64,000 nt of DNA from Nostoc favosum CHAB5714 (GTDB lineage Bacteria; Cyanobacteriota; Cyanobacteriia; Cyanobacteriales; Nostocaceae). This document shows positions 1 through 10,841 of this stretch, one piece after another. Under the pieces are notes generated by a model. The model was given only the letters and a program-made list of their open reading frames with translations. It was not told where the DNA came from and made no database searches. Each line of letters starts with the position of its first letter. Position 1 is the first letter of the stretch. The position numbers and the translations under genes are program-made. The DNA is taken from assembly GCF_020829495.1 (NCBI RefSeq), contig NZ_JAIVFQ010000002.1, forward strand, positions 247,569 to 311,568, read 5' to 3'.

Positions 1-34
1 TTCTGAAAAAGATATTTTAGCAGTCGTTATCTAG
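1..34 (+). CDS. groES: GroES co-chaperonin, last 10 codons (partial)
   Basis: The first bases read S-E-K-D-I-L-A-V-V-I then TAG at 32-34, in the frame starting at base 2. This matches the conserved C-terminus of GroES (the DILAVV strand that closes the heptamer ring). The rest of the gene lies before the window. It is followed 132 bases later by groEL, the usual groESL order. Confidence comes from the motif plus the position in front of a GroEL1-type gene; only ten residues are visible. Confidence 0.85.
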   Translation, partial: SEKDILAVVI

Positions 35-131
35 TGGGGAGTGGGGAATGGGGAATAGGAAAGAGTTTTCCCGATGCCCAATGCCCAATACCCAATACTT
101 CGACTTCGCTCAGTACAAGTGCCCTATTCAA
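35..131. repeat. Intergenic repeat inside the groES-groEL spacer
   Basis: The spacer starts with a G-rich run of the GTGGGGA type (35-60), then tandem ATGCCCA-like heptamers (72-101), then a TTCGACTTCGCTCAGTACAAGT segment (about 100-121). Similar blocks occur at 27600-27716, at 29431-29610 and, in coding sequence, at 52054-52123, so it is a dispersed repeat. It lengthens a spacer that is usually short. No groEL promoter is evident in it. Confidence 0.7.
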
Positions 132-160
132 CAAAAAATTGACTTACTCCTGGAATTTAG

Positions 161-1801
<1,641 letters not shown>

Positions 1802-1823
1802 TACTTTGTAGTTACATAATTTG

Positions 1824-1864
1824 TAAAACAGCTACTTCCTTTGTGGAAGCGGCTGTTTTTTTGT
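1824..1864 (+). terminator. Intrinsic terminator after groEL
   Basis: Arms AAACAGC..CTTC and GAAG..GCTGTTT pair around a CTTTGTG loop, with a short internal mismatch, and run into a T tract at about 1855-1862. It starts 23 bases after the groEL stop and is correctly oriented to end groESL transcription. Confidence 0.8.
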
Positions 1865-1887
1865 GTCAAAAGAAGAGGAAGAGTACC

Positions 1888-2210
1888 CTGACTTTTCACG
1901 GTATCTGGAAAACCTCACTTCTATTTCTCTCTTCCTTTAAGGAGAGAGACTTTGAATTTTCCCCCTTCCCGCCACGGGTTGGGGGTTAGGGGGTTAGGTT
2001 TTTCGTGCGCTTTTCCACATAACGTGAAAAGTCAGAACAGTACCCTACTGAGTTTCTGACTTTTCACGGCATGTGGAAAAGGCCATTTTGAGGGTTTTCC
2101 AAACCCTGATTTTTCCGTTAGCTATTTTCATTAACTTAAAGCTATTGACAATTAGGCTGTAGAAAAAGTCACGTTTTTTCGAGGCTTGAAGACTTCCCGT
2201 GAAAAGTCAG
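1888..2210. repeat. Four alternating copies of a 13-bp inverted repeat
   Basis: CTGACTTTTCACG occurs at 1888-1900 and 2056-2068, and its reverse complement at 2023-2035 and 2198-2210. The similarity continues inward (TGGAAAA beside copies 1 and 3, TTTTCCACA beside copy 2). This gives two head-to-head pairs of about 148 and 155 bases, as expected of two small inverted-repeat elements. The last copy ends just before the truncated start of the Rpn-type pseudogene. The intervening DNA also holds a generic genomic repeat (about 1915-2000). No ORF fills the gap between groEL and 2214. Confidence 0.75.
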
Positions 2211-2213
2211 ACT

Positions 2214-2767
2214 GAGTTTGTGCGTTGGTTGCTTGGGGTAGAGTGCAAGAAATTGAAGTCTTAAAAACTGAACTCACGCTTGAACCAATTCGTGCGGATT
2301 CTGTGACATTTTTGCAAGCAGCTAACGAAATTTTGCACATTGAATTTCAAACTTTGGTGAAATCTAATCCGGCGCTGTTACCTTTAGCAAGTTTGACGCG
2401 AACTGACTCACCGCAAAGTTTACTGGCACAAGTGGCTGAACAAGTCGCTACAATTCCAGATAGGGAGGAACGACAAAATATTGCGGGTTGTGTAGAAATT
2501 CTGGCGGGTTTGCGGTTTGAAAAGGATTTGGTTCGGCAATTTTTACGGGAAGATATTATGAAAGAGTCTGTAATTTATCAAGATATCGTTCAAAAGGAAG
2601 CGTTTAAATTGATTAGTCGTCAGCTTAAACGGCGTTTTGGTGATATTGATGGATCATTAGTTGAGCAGGTTCGTAATTTATCTGCTGAACAGTTAGAGGA
2701 GTTAGGAGAGGCTTTGTTAGATTTTTCTGAAGTTGCTGATTTGGGAGTTTGGTTAGAGCAGCAATAG
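2214..2767 (+). pseudogene. Rpn/PD-(D/E)XK nuclease family gene, truncated and internally deleted
   Basis: A 180-residue frame opens at a TTG at 2225 and resembles the abundant cyanobacterial Rpn-type proteins with a C-terminal DUF4351-like part. Three defects are visible. The family's N-terminal FVRWLLG is present at 2217-2237 but in another frame from the following EPIRAD/HIEFQ core, so there is a frameshift near 2240. The first residues are missing at the inverted repeat ending at 2210. Between HIEFQTLVKSNP and ALLPLASL the central part of the domain (normally PFRMLDY through LWEQ) is absent, probably by recombination at a short SNP/NP similarity. The C-terminal FGDIDGSL...LEELGEALLDF part is intact. 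Activity is unlikely. Family features are from memory. Confidence 0.75.
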
Positions 2768-2803
2768 AGCAATTAATAAAAATGATTTACTTTTAAAGCT
2801 ACA

Positions 2804-3223
2804 TCATATTTTAGAGATTGAGGCTGCAAGTAGTTTTCCGCTTTTATCTTGAGCTTGCAATTTTTGAATAATATGCTCAATAATACTATTCAAATCCTTC
2901 CGGCGGCGCATTGAGCGTTTGGGGTCAAGTTGACCGTGTTTCAATAATTCTCTAACCTTTTCTCTTAGCTCAGTTAAGTAAAACCTCAGTTGTTCTTCAC
3001 CCTGTTCGCGTAAAATTTGCCGACATTCAGTTAGGATAATATCGCCATTTTCGAGAGTTTTACTAGCGTCTGATTGCTTTGGTGTTGCTTCGGACAAGTT
3101 TTTACTTTTTTGAGCGTTTAAACTGTTAGTTAGACATTTTTCTACAGCCTTGGCAAATTTTGGATCAGATTCTACAACTTCTGCGATCGCTCTTAATAAG
3201 TCTGCAATTTGTGATGCTTCCAT
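2804..3223 (-). CDS. Small helical protein coupled to ParA
   Basis: This 139-residue protein is not recognised. It looks soluble, charged and mostly helical, with a basic stretch (DPKRSMRRRKDL at about 102-113) and no membrane segment. Its ATG overlaps the TAA of the upstream ParA gene as TAATG (3221-3225), so the two are almost certainly co-translated. In ParA systems the downstream gene is usually the DNA-binding or cargo partner (ParB-like or an adaptor); no ParB or ribbon-helix-helix signature is visible, so that role is inference from position only. The basic patch would suit nucleic-acid contact. Confidence 0.7.
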   Translation of the reverse strand: MEASQIADLLRAIAEVVESDPKFAKAVEKCLTNSLNAQKSKNLSEATPKQSDASKTLENGDIILTECRQILREQGEEQLRFYLTELREKVRELLKHGQLDPKRSMRRRKDLNSIIEHIIQKLQAQDKSGKLLAASISKI

Positions 3224-4080
3224 TATCTACCTACTCTCTGAATAAATTCTTTAGTTAATTTCACCATAGAATCATGAGAATCATCATATTTTTGTTTATA
3301 TGTCAAATAATTACTCAATTCTAAGCCTTCTGCAATTTTTGCTCTTTCTAAAATTTTGGTTTCAAAAACTTGTGGATAGAAAGGGTTAACAATAATAGAG
3401 TTTAGATTTTCAGTTTGGGCTATAGTTCGGTTGTAACGAGAAATTAATGTTCCTACTGCTTTTAAGTTATGTACATAATCTCTATTAAACTTTTCAATGT
3501 GTTGAAGTAGTAAATCTAATCCATGAATTGACATTCGGTTTGGTACACAAGGGATTATACAAGCATTGCTAGCTAGAAATGCACTTTTAACTACTGTGTT
3601 AATATTTGGGGCGCAGTCTATTAAGATATAGTCATAATTATTCAATAAGGGTTTGAGGATTGTACGAATAAGATCAACGGGTTTAAAGTTAAAAGAATAA
3701 TAACCTGATGGCAATTCTTCCTGGATTTCAAATAGCCTTGGGCTGCTAGGTATCAGATGTAAGTGGGCAAAAGAATTTCTGTTTCTAACATTTGAAACAT
3801 TGTGTTTAACTATAAAATTTTCGCTTTTAACATTTTCTAAAAAATATTCAGGATCTTTAAATAAATAAGGCAATGTCAATTTTTTACTTTCAAATTCTTT
3901 TTCCCAAACCTCTTCTGACATTAAAGCACTAGTCAAATTACTTTGAGGATCAAGGTCAATAGCAAGTACACGCTTTTTGTACATTGTATCGCCGGCTAAA
4001 TATTCTGCTAATGCCATGACAATGGTAGTTTTGCCAACTCCACCCTTGAGGTTGCAAATGCTTATCACTTTAGCTGTCAT
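3223..4080 (-). CDS. ParA/Soj-family ATPase
   Basis: This 285-residue protein is a deviant Walker-A ATPase of the ParA/MinD class, which positions DNA or protein cargo by ATP-dependent binding to the nucleoid. The KGGVGKTT P-loop is at residues 12-19, IDLDPQSN (Walker A') at 41-48, and YILIDCAPN (Walker B) at about 151-159. There is no N-terminal helix-turn-helix, so it is the short chromosomal/cargo type rather than a P1-type ParA. It lies first in a two-gene unit with the 139-residue protein. No parS-like repeats were found around it. It could partition an integrated element or an intracellular complex; the sequence does not decide. Confidence 0.9.
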   Translation of the reverse strand: MTAKVISICNLKGGVGKTTIVMALAEYLAGDTMYKKRVLAIDLDPQSNLTSALMSEEVWEKEFESKKLTLPYLFKDPEYFLENVKSENFIVKHNVSNVRNRNSFAHLHLIPSSPRLFEIQEELPSGYYSFNFKPVDLIRTILKPLLNNYDYILIDCAPNINTVVKSAFLASNACIIPCVPNRMSIHGLDLLLQHIEKFNRDYVHNLKAVGTLISRYNRTIAQTENLNSIIVNPFYPQVFETKILERAKIAEGLELSNYLTYKQKYDDSHDSMVKLTKEFIQRVGR

Positions 4081-4179
4081 AATTTCTGGTAGATTGACGC
4101 ATTTTATAGGCTACAGTTCTATGTTTCCCTGAAAATATGCCCAACTAACAGGTTCATTTTTACTTTTACATAAAAACCC

Positions 4180-4959
4180 ATGAGCCAAATTAATCCTGAA
4201 ACAACCCCCTTATATACCTTAAACCCACTCAACCGATTTTCTGACAGAGCAGATGATTATGTAAAATATCGACCAAGTTACCCCGCAGATGCAATTGATA
4301 TTATCTTGGAAGGATTAGGTGAAAATTCACAACTCGTAGCAGCAGATATTGGTGCGGGTACAGGAATTGCTTCAAGACTGTTAGCTGAACGAGGGGTTAA
4401 TGTCATAGCCATAGAACCAAACGCGGCGATGCGAAAAGCGGCTGAAGCACATCCTTTGATAGAGTTTCGTGATGGAACAGCAGAATTTACCCAAATACCT
4501 AATAATTCAGTTGATTTAGTTACCTGTTTTCAAGCTTTCCACTGGTTCAATCCCGAACCAACTTTATTGGAATTTCAGCGCATTTTAAAACCATCAGCAC
4601 GCTTGGCTGTGGTGTGGAATAACCGCGATCAAGAAGATGCCTTAACTACAGAATATAGCCGAATAGTCCGAGAAGCATCTAATAATCACCCAGCAGAATC
4701 TCGAATGCAGTCGGTAGAGCCACTGTTAGTAACTCCCCATTTTATTAACATCCACGAATATAATTTTACTTATAGGCAACAGTTAGATTTAACTGGACTT
4801 ATTGGACGAGCAATGAGTGTTTCTTACCTCCCGCGCGAAGGCTTGGCATACGAACAGCTTATTGATAGGTTTCAAGAATTATATCAGCGCTTTCGTGATG
4901 AGAGTGGTTTTGTCTATATGGTCTATCGCACTAGCGTACACCTCGGTGAAGTAATTTAA
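4180..4959 (+). CDS. Class I SAM-dependent methyltransferase
   Basis: This 259-residue protein has the Rossmann methyltransferase core: motif I VAADIGAGTGIASRLL at about 53-68, the acidic residue after strand 2 (VIAIEPNAAM), and FQAFHWFNPEPTLLEFQRIL typical of the UbiE/YcgJ-like Methyltransf_11 group. The start region LNRFSDRADDYVKYRPSYP is typical of small-molecule methyltransferases of this type. The substrate cannot be told. It is divergent from the ParA unit with a 99-base gap, and is separated from the next gene by 66 bases. Confidence 0.9.
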   Translation: MSQINPETTPLYTLNPLNRFSDRADDYVKYRPSYPADAIDIILEGLGENSQLVAADIGAGTGIASRLLAERGVNVIAIEPNAAMRKAAEAHPLIEFRDGTAEFTQIPNNSVDLVTCFQAFHWFNPEPTLLEFQRILKPSARLAVVWNNRDQEDALTTEYSRIVREASNNHPAESRMQSVEPLLVTPHFINIHEYNFTYRQQLDLTGLIGRAMSVSYLPREGLAYEQLIDRFQELYQRFRDESGFVYMVYRTSVHLGEVI

Positions 4960-5025
4960 AAATAAAAATGGGAATCATAGGAAGTAGGGTGCGTTAATTC
5001 ACTCTCAATAAATATCAGGATTCAC

Positions 5026-5964
5026 ATGGCACAACCAAAATATGAAGGTTATTGCGAATGCATTCCTACCAAGTTAGTCAAAGAAAAATTTGGAGATGTT
5101 AATGTTTATGCACAAAATGCGAAATCACTTTTAACAAAAGCTACCGGATTTATTGGTAATTATGATTTTACTCTAAATCCTTATAGGGGATGTCAATACG
5201 GTTGTAGTTATTGCTATGCTGCTGCATTTACCCCTAATGCTCAAATGCGCCAAGATTGGGGAAAATGGGTAATTTTTAAGGAAAATGCTGCTGAAATTTT
5301 AGCGAAAGAATTAAAAAAATGGTATGAAAAAAATCCTTATATTCCTCCTAGTATATACATGAGTAGCGTTACTGATCCTTATCAGCCACTTGAGTCTAAA
5401 CATCAACTGACTCGTCGGTTGTTGGACGTAATGCTAGATATGGGGATTGACGGTTATCCAACTCCAACTTTGGTGATTCAAACTCGTAGCCCAATTATTA
5501 CTAGAGATATTGATTATTTACAAAGATTTAAGCGATTGCGAATTAATATGAGCATTCCCACTGGGAGTGAATTAGTGAGAAAAGATTTTGAACCGCGATC
5601 GCCCAGTATTAAAGCCAGACTAAATGCTATCACTAAAATCAAACAAAGCATTGATTATTACAAAGGTTTTCTTCCTAAAATTTCTATCACTATTACCCCT
5701 CTACTTCCTACTTTACCAACTGATGAAGGTACTTTTATTGAAAAACTAGCCATCGCAGATAGGGTTGTAATTCAAGCTTTTCATGCTAGCCACAGTCGTT
5801 CTCTTATAGCATCAACTCGCCAAGAAGCTGAAGAAATTAAGCAAAAATACGCTTGGTGGTATGACGATGAGAAACTAAACTATATGAAATTTAAGGAAAA
5901 GTTAGTTTCTGGGCTTCCATGTGTAGAAATTATGGAAGGTAAAGAGGGATTTGGTTATGAATAA
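5026..5964 (+). CDS. Radical SAM protein of the spore-photoproduct-lyase-like group
   Basis: This 312-residue protein has NPYRGCQYGCSYCYA, giving the CxxxCxxC [4Fe-4S]-SAM site at Cys56, Cys60 and Cys63. It also has the SSVTDPYQPLE motif of the SplB-related (Rv2578c/PA0069-like) family and a typical ITPLLPTLP strand. It should generate a 5'-deoxyadenosyl radical; the substrate of this family is not established, although resemblance to spore photoproduct lyase suggests nucleic-acid chemistry. The last 8 bases overlap the next gene, so the two are expected to be translated together. Confidence 0.9.
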   Translation: MAQPKYEGYCECIPTKLVKEKFGDVNVYAQNAKSLLTKATGFIGNYDFTLNPYRGCQYGCSYCYAAAFTPNAQMRQDWGKWVIFKENAAEILAKELKKWYEKNPYIPPSIYMSSVTDPYQPLESKHQLTRRLLDVMLDMGIDGYPTPTLVIQTRSPIITRDIDYLQRFKRLRINMSIPTGSELVRKDFEPRSPSIKARLNAITKIKQSIDYYKGFLPKISITITPLLPTLPTDEGTFIEKLAIADRVVIQAFHASHSRSLIASTRQEAEEIKQKYAWWYDDEKLNYMKFKEKLVSGLPCVEIMEGKEGFGYE

Positions 5965-7240
5965 TCCTATCGTAAATTGGTGGCGAAGTCAGCAGTTAAA
6001 ATTATCTTTAAAACGCGGGGATATCCGACGTGCAGCCCAACTATTACAAGAGATTCAAAAGTCAGGTGCAAGATTCTCATGGCTAGAAAAATTATTTAGG
6101 GATAAACTTCAACTTGAACGTTATTCCCAAGAATACAAACGACAAACAGAAACTTTAACTAAACAACTAACAGAAGTATCACAGCAAAAACCTAATCTCA
6201 TATTAATGCCAGATGAGGAATTTGTTAAATATATCTATAAAATTTTTAATTTAATACACTACGATGAATATAAATTGCAATCTACTGGTATTGATGAACG
6301 GATATTTGATGATTTTGAATCAAGTTTAGTTGAATATCTTAAAGAAGAATTTAGTAGGATTCCTGACAAACAGTTATTTATTAAGTTAGAAGACGCTCTT
6401 GAGGATATTAATAACTTAAAAACTGGACAAGACCCAGACTACCGTTTTAGTCTAACTCCTCATGTCTACTTTATGAAGTATTTTTTAGAAAATGTATATT
6501 GCATATATTTAGCTTGGTTTCTCATTTACCAGGATGCTTTACTACCAAGTAAGGTTAATATCCTTGATATTGCAGCAGGCCCAGGAACAGTTGCTTATGG
6601 TTTAGCTTTATTTCTCCAAAGTAGTAGCGGTTTTTTTCATATCCCGCAAATGCACATATCTTACTACTCTTTAGAAAAACAAGATGCCTTCCAATTTCGT
6701 GGACTTCAGTTTTGGCGACGATATATAGAGTCGCGTTTAACCACGGTGAATGCTTATTTCCGCTTTGTTACTACTGATATTTTTACTTGGAAAACTCAAT
6801 CGAATAATCTACCCAAAGACTTTTTCGACTTTATCGTAATTTCCCACTGCTTCTTTATAGATAAAGCCAAGAGGGTTGAAGCTAATAATACTTACAAGCA
6901 AATATTTGCCACTAGCTTAAAAAATTCAGGCTATGTTCTACTAATTGTGCAAGATAAGAAATTATTCAAAATTTACAATGTTCACCAAGTTGAAAACCAA
7001 GAGCAAGAAAAAAACGTAGTGGAGAAATTTCTGGCAGAATTGGGATTAGAGTTAGTCTGGTATAGATATCTCACCTCAACAAGTTCAAGAATACCTTTGT
7101 CTGGTGTTGAATTTGGTAAGTTTGCTCGAGAAAAATTACCAAAACAACTATATATGAGTCCAATACTCCAACAGTATTTTGGTCAGAAGTTTCAGTCATG
7201 CTATACATTAGATGATTATGTAATATTGGCAAGAAAATAA
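5957..7240 (+). CDS. Large Rossmann-fold methyltransferase-like protein
   Basis: I start this 427-residue protein at the ATG at 5957, which overlaps the radical-SAM stop; a TTG at 5951 is the alternative. Residues 1-85 are helical and charged. A SAM-type glycine motif, NILDIAAGPGTVAYGL, is at about 202-217. FFDFIVISHCFFID at about 287-300 fits the motif after strand 4, and YVLLIVQD fits strand 5. It ends in an ordinary C-terminal strand (DDYVILARK). No named family is recognised. Overlap with the radical-SAM gene suggests they act on one substrate, perhaps as a radical enzyme and a methyltransferase, but this is inference. Confidence 0.75.
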   Translation: MNNPIVNWWRSQQLKLSLKRGDIRRAAQLLQEIQKSGARFSWLEKLFRDKLQLERYSQEYKRQTETLTKQLTEVSQQKPNLILMPDEEFVKYIYKIFNLIHYDEYKLQSTGIDERIFDDFESSLVEYLKEEFSRIPDKQLFIKLEDALEDINNLKTGQDPDYRFSLTPHVYFMKYFLENVYCIYLAWFLIYQDALLPSKVNILDIAAGPGTVAYGLALFLQSSSGFFHIPQMHISYYSLEKQDAFQFRGLQFWRRYIESRLTTVNAYFRFVTTDIFTWKTQSNNLPKDFFDFIVISHCFFIDKAKRVEANNTYKQIFATSLKNSGYVLLIVQDKKLFKIYNVHQVENQEQEKNVVEKFLAELGLELVWYRYLTSTSSRIPLSGVEFGKFAREKLPKQLYMSPILQQYFGQKFQSCYTLDDYVILARK

Positions 7241-7317
7241 TGAGATATTGCAGGTAAAGTAGCAGAGAATGTATTAAATAAATATAAGGTATGTGAACTT
7301 TAATCTTGAATTTATAA

Positions 7318-8157
7318 ATGACCTGCAATCCGCAAATAGCAGAAGGTTGGCATGGCAAACTTAATTTAGTCTATGCCGATCGCCAGGGTAAAACCCAATT
7401 AATTTACAATCACCAACAAGCGCCCCTGAAGGTACAGCGCCCATTTTACCCAGAAGGGGAAAAAGTTTGTCATAGCGTAATTTTACACACCGCAGGGGGA
7501 ATGGTGGGAGGCGATCGCTTATCCTCTAACATCCATCTCCAAACCCAAGCCCAAGCCTTAATCACTACAGCTGCTGCAAGCAAAATATATCGTAGTAATG
7601 GCTTACAAGCTAGACAAACCATCCAAATGCAAGTTGACGTTGGTGCTTGTTTAGAATGGTTGCCGCAAGAGACAATTTTATTTAACGACGCGATTTTTCG
7701 CCAAGATTTACGGGTAGAATTAGCAACCGGGGGCAGTTGGTTAGGCTGGGAAATTACCCGATTTGGTCGCAGTGCTAGAGGAGAAAAATTCTTGCAAGGA
7801 GAATGGCGATCGCACACGGAAATTTGGCAACAAGATGTTCCTTTGTGGATAGATCGGCAATGCTTACGGGGTAGCGAAGAAACTTTTCACAGTCCCCACG
7901 GTTTGGCTGGAAAACCAATAGTGGGTAGTCTAGTTTGGGTTGGTGATGCAGTTTCAGCAGAGATTGTCGAAAAAACGCGAAATTTATGGGATGGGGAAGG
8001 AGAAGCGGGTGTTAGCCGATTACAACATGGATTATTGTGTCGATATCGCGGTGCTTCTACATCTGAGGTGAGAAACTGGTTTATTGATGTTTGGCAATTG
8101 CTGCGAGTTTCTTTTTTGAATTGTGGTAATTATATACCAAGAGTGTGGCAGGTTTAA
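7318..8157 (+). CDS. ureD: Urease accessory protein UreD
   Basis: This 279-residue protein is the scaffold that binds the urease apoenzyme and recruits UreF and UreG for nickel insertion. Family marks are HTAGGMVGGDRL at about 56-67, the TTAAASKIYRSNG segment at about 83-95 and the WLPQETILFNDA segment at about 114-125. The length is typical. It is first in ureD-ureA-ureB-ureC, the order used in filamentous cyanobacteria, and is followed after 39 bases by ureA. ureE, ureF and ureG are not in the window, so nickel delivery depends on genes elsewhere. Confidence 0.96.
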   Translation: MTCNPQIAEGWHGKLNLVYADRQGKTQLIYNHQQAPLKVQRPFYPEGEKVCHSVILHTAGGMVGGDRLSSNIHLQTQAQALITTAAASKIYRSNGLQARQTIQMQVDVGACLEWLPQETILFNDAIFRQDLRVELATGGSWLGWEITRFGRSARGEKFLQGEWRSHTEIWQQDVPLWIDRQCLRGSEETFHSPHGLAGKPIVGSLVWVGDAVSAEIVEKTRNLWDGEGEAGVSRLQHGLLCRYRGASTSEVRNWFIDVWQLLRVSFLNCGNYIPRVWQV

Positions 8158-8196
8158 ACGAACCACAGAGGCGCGGAGAACTCAGAGGAGATAGGA

Positions 8197-8499
8197 ATGC
8201 AACTTACGCCGCAGGAAAAAGATAAGCTATTAATTTTTACAGCTGCTTTATTAGCAGAAAGACGTAAAGAAAGGGGTTTAAAACTGAATTATCCCGAAGC
8301 GATCGCTTATATTTCTGCTGCCATTTTAGAAGGTGCGAGGGATGGGCAAACTGTAGCTGAATTAATGAGTTATGGTACAACTCTATTGACGCGGGATGAT
8401 GTCATGGAAGGGATACCTGAAATGGTGCATGACGTACAGGTAGAAGCAACTTTTCCTGATGGCACAAAGTTAGTAACAGTACATAATCCAATTCGTTAA
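8197..8499 (+). CDS. ureA: Urease subunit gamma
   Basis: At 100 residues this is exactly the size of the smallest urease subunit. It begins [14 protein letters not shown] and contains the family blocks [21 protein letters not shown] and [25 protein letters not shown] (positions about 25-95). It supports the (alpha beta gamma)3 complex that hydrolyses urea to ammonia and carbamate in the cytoplasm. It lies between ureD and ureB with 21 bases to ureB. The spacer before it holds a piece of a common genomic repeat. Supply of ammonia from urea is its metabolic role. Confidence 0.97.
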   Translation: MQLTPQEKDKLLIFTAALLAERRKERGLKLNYPEAIAYISAAILEGARDGQTVAELMSYGTTLLTRDDVMEGIPEMVHDVQVEATFPDGTKLVTVHNPIR

Positions 8500-8520
8500 G
8501 TTTAAAAATTTGAATTTATT

Positions 8521-8826
8521 ATGATTCCTGGGGAAATTATCACACCAGAAGGTGAAATTGAACTAAATGTTGGTCGTCCAACTATAAAATTACAAGTTTC
8601 AAATACAGGCGATCGCCCCATACAAGTAGGTTCCCATTATCACTTTTATGAAGTTAACACCGCCTTAAACTTTGACAGAAAACAAGCGCGAGGAATGCGC
8701 CTCGATATCCCCGCCGGAACCGCAGTCCGCTTTGAACCAGGCGACGAAAAAGAAATAACTCTAGTCCCCCTCGTTGGTACTCGCCAAGTCTACGGCTTCA
8801 ACGCCAAAATTAACGGAAACCTCTAA
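8521..8826 (+). CDS. ureB: Urease subunit beta
   Basis: This 101-residue protein is the beta subunit of bacterial three-subunit urease. It has the diagnostic [11 protein letters not shown] start, [21 protein letters not shown] (about 36-56), the [18 protein letters not shown] stretch (about 71-88), and [10 protein letters not shown] at the end. It forms the trimer interface around the alpha subunit active site. It is followed by ureC after a 61-base spacer that contains another fragment of a common genomic repeat (8827-8880). Confidence 0.97.
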   Translation: MIPGEIITPEGEIELNVGRPTIKLQVSNTGDRPIQVGSHYHFYEVNTALNFDRKQARGMRLDIPAGTAVRFEPGDEKEITLVPLVGTRQVYGFNAKINGNL

Positions 8827-8887
8827 AAACCTCCGTGTACCTCTGCGCTTCTCTCAGCGTCCCTTTGCGTTAAAAAAAGGATTTTAT

Positions 8888-10603
8888 ATGCCTTACAGAA
8901 TGGATCGCCGCGCCTACGCCGAAACTTATGGCCCAACAGTAGGCGATCGCATCCGACTTGCAGACACAGAATTATTTATTGAAGTTGAACAAGATTTCAC
9001 TACCTACGGCGATGAAGTGAAATTTGGCGGCGGTAAAGTCATCCGAGACGGAATGGGACAATCCCCCCTTTCTAACGCCGATGGTGCTGTAGATTTAGTA
9101 ATTACTAATGCCTTAATTCTCGATTGGTGGGGTATTGTCAAAGCAGATATCGGCATTAAAGATGGCAAGATTTTCAAAATTGGTAAAGCCGGAAATCCTT
9201 ATATTCAAAATAATGTAGATATTATTATCGGCCCCGGAACCGAAGCCTTAGCAGGAGAAGGAATGATTCTCACTGCTGGCGGTATTGATGCCCATATTCA
9301 TTTTATTTGTCCCCAACAAATTGAAGTTGCGATCGCTTCTGGGATTACCACCATGATCGGCGGCGGTACTGGCCCAGCTACGGGTACAAATGCCACTACC
9401 TGCACCCCCGGCCCTTGGAACATTTACCGGATGTTGCAAGCTGCTGATGCTTTTCCCGTCAACTTAGGATTTTTGGGCAAAGGGAACGCTAGCAAACCCC
9501 AAGGACTTGTAGAACAAGTAGCCGCCGGTGCAATGGGGTTAAAGCTGCATGAAGACTGGGGAACCACACCCGCAGCAATTGATACTTGCCTCAGCGTTGC
9601 CGATGCTTATGATGTGCAAGTAGCAATTCATACTGATACCCTAAACGAAGCCGGATTTGTTGAAGATACGATCGCCGCTTTCAAGAATCGTACCATCCAC
9701 ACCTACCACACCGAAGGCGCAGGTGGAGGACACGCACCAGATATCATCAAAGTTTGCAGCCAAGCCAACGTTCTGCCATCTTCTACTAACCCCACACGCC
9801 CTTACACTCTAAATACCTTAGATGAACACCTGGATATGTTGATGGTATGTCATCATCTTGATCCTGCGATCGCCGAAGATGTCGCTTTTGCCGAATCTCG
9901 CATTCGCCGAGAAACCATTGCCGCCGAAGACATTTTGCACGACTTAGGCGCATTTAGCATGATTTCTTCCGACTCCCAGGCAATGGGAAGGGTAGGCGAA
10001 GTGATAATTCGCACCTGGCAGACATCTCACAAAATGAAGGTGCAACGGGGAACTCTTAACCCACAAGGGATGGAGCAAAAAGCAGACAACTTTAGAGCAA
10101 AAAGATATGTCGCTAAATATACTATTAACCCAGCGATCGCTCACGGAATTGCTCAATATGTGGGTTCAGTGGAAGAGGGAAAATTAGCAGATTTATGTTT
10201 GTGGCGTCCTGCATTTTTTGGTGTGAAACCAGAGATAGTCATTAAAGGCGGAATGATTGCATGGTCGCAAATGGGCGATGCTAACGCCAGTATTCCCACA
10301 CCGCAACCAGTGTATATGCGACCGATGTTTGGTAGTTTTGTAGGGGCGCGTCATGCCACATCATTGACTTTTGTTTCCCAAGCAGCTTTAGAGAAAGAAA
10401 TTCCTAACCAGCTAGGTTTACAAAAGGTAGCAGTTGCAGTTTCTGGGACACGCCAATTGAGTAAGCGGGATATGAAGCTGAATGATGCACTACCCCACAT
10501 TGAAGTAGATCCAGAAACATACCAAGTCAGGGCAGATGGTGAGTTGCTGATTTGTGAACCTGCGACAGTTTTACCAATGGCACAGAGGTACTTTTTGTTT
10601 TAA
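8888..10603 (+). CDS. ureC: Urease subunit alpha (catalytic)
   Basis: This 571-residue catalytic subunit carries the two-nickel centre. Predicted ligands and catalytic residues are all present: His136 and His138 (DAHIHF), carbamylated Lys219 (GLKLHEDW), His248 (AIHTDT), His274 (HTYHTEG), Asp362 (SDSQAMGR), with flap residues Cys321-His322 (MVCHHLD). The frame is open upstream to 8774, but the residues it adds read through the ureB-ureC spacer repeat, so I use the ATG at 8888 that gives the family start [20 protein letters not shown]. It is the last gene of the visible urease cluster. Confidence 0.98.
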   Translation: MPYRMDRRAYAETYGPTVGDRIRLADTELFIEVEQDFTTYGDEVKFGGGKVIRDGMGQSPLSNADGAVDLVITNALILDWWGIVKADIGIKDGKIFKIGKAGNPYIQNNVDIIIGPGTEALAGEGMILTAGGIDAHIHFICPQQIEVAIASGITTMIGGGTGPATGTNATTCTPGPWNIYRMLQAADAFPVNLGFLGKGNASKPQGLVEQVAAGAMGLKLHEDWGTTPAAIDTCLSVADAYDVQVAIHTDTLNEAGFVEDTIAAFKNRTIHTYHTEGAGGGHAPDIIKVCSQANVLPSSTNPTRPYTLNTLDEHLDMLMVCHHLDPAIAEDVAFAESRIRRETIAAEDILHDLGAFSMISSDSQAMGRVGEVIIRTWQTSHKMKVQRGTLNPQGMEQKADNFRAKRYVAKYTINPAIAHGIAQYVGSVEEGKLADLCLWRPAFFGVKPEIVIKGGMIAWSQMGDANASIPTPQPVYMRPMFGSFVGARHATSLTFVSQAALEKEIPNQLGLQKVAVAVSGTRQLSKRDMKLNDALPHIEVDPETYQVRADGELLICEPATVLPMAQRYFLF

Positions 10604-10841
10604 TTCATGGCCCAGCAACTTACTGATTATGAAAATGCTTCTCAAAAGCGCGATCGCAATTCCTTCCACAACAGAATTCCAGCAAGTTTTAGATAGTCTA
10701 AACTCTGGGAAATAAGCGTAGGCATCGAGCGGTTAATTGCCAGATATCGCTCTTAAAGATGAGAGGAAAGTTGCCCTAATCAATTTTCTGTCTTAGAGTT
10801 ACGATCAATATAGTTAAACGTTGTATCTGATATACAAAATC

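Noticed and set aside
8774..8887. Upstream extension of ureC
   Set aside because: Would overlap ureB and add repeat-encoded residues; the family start is at 8888.
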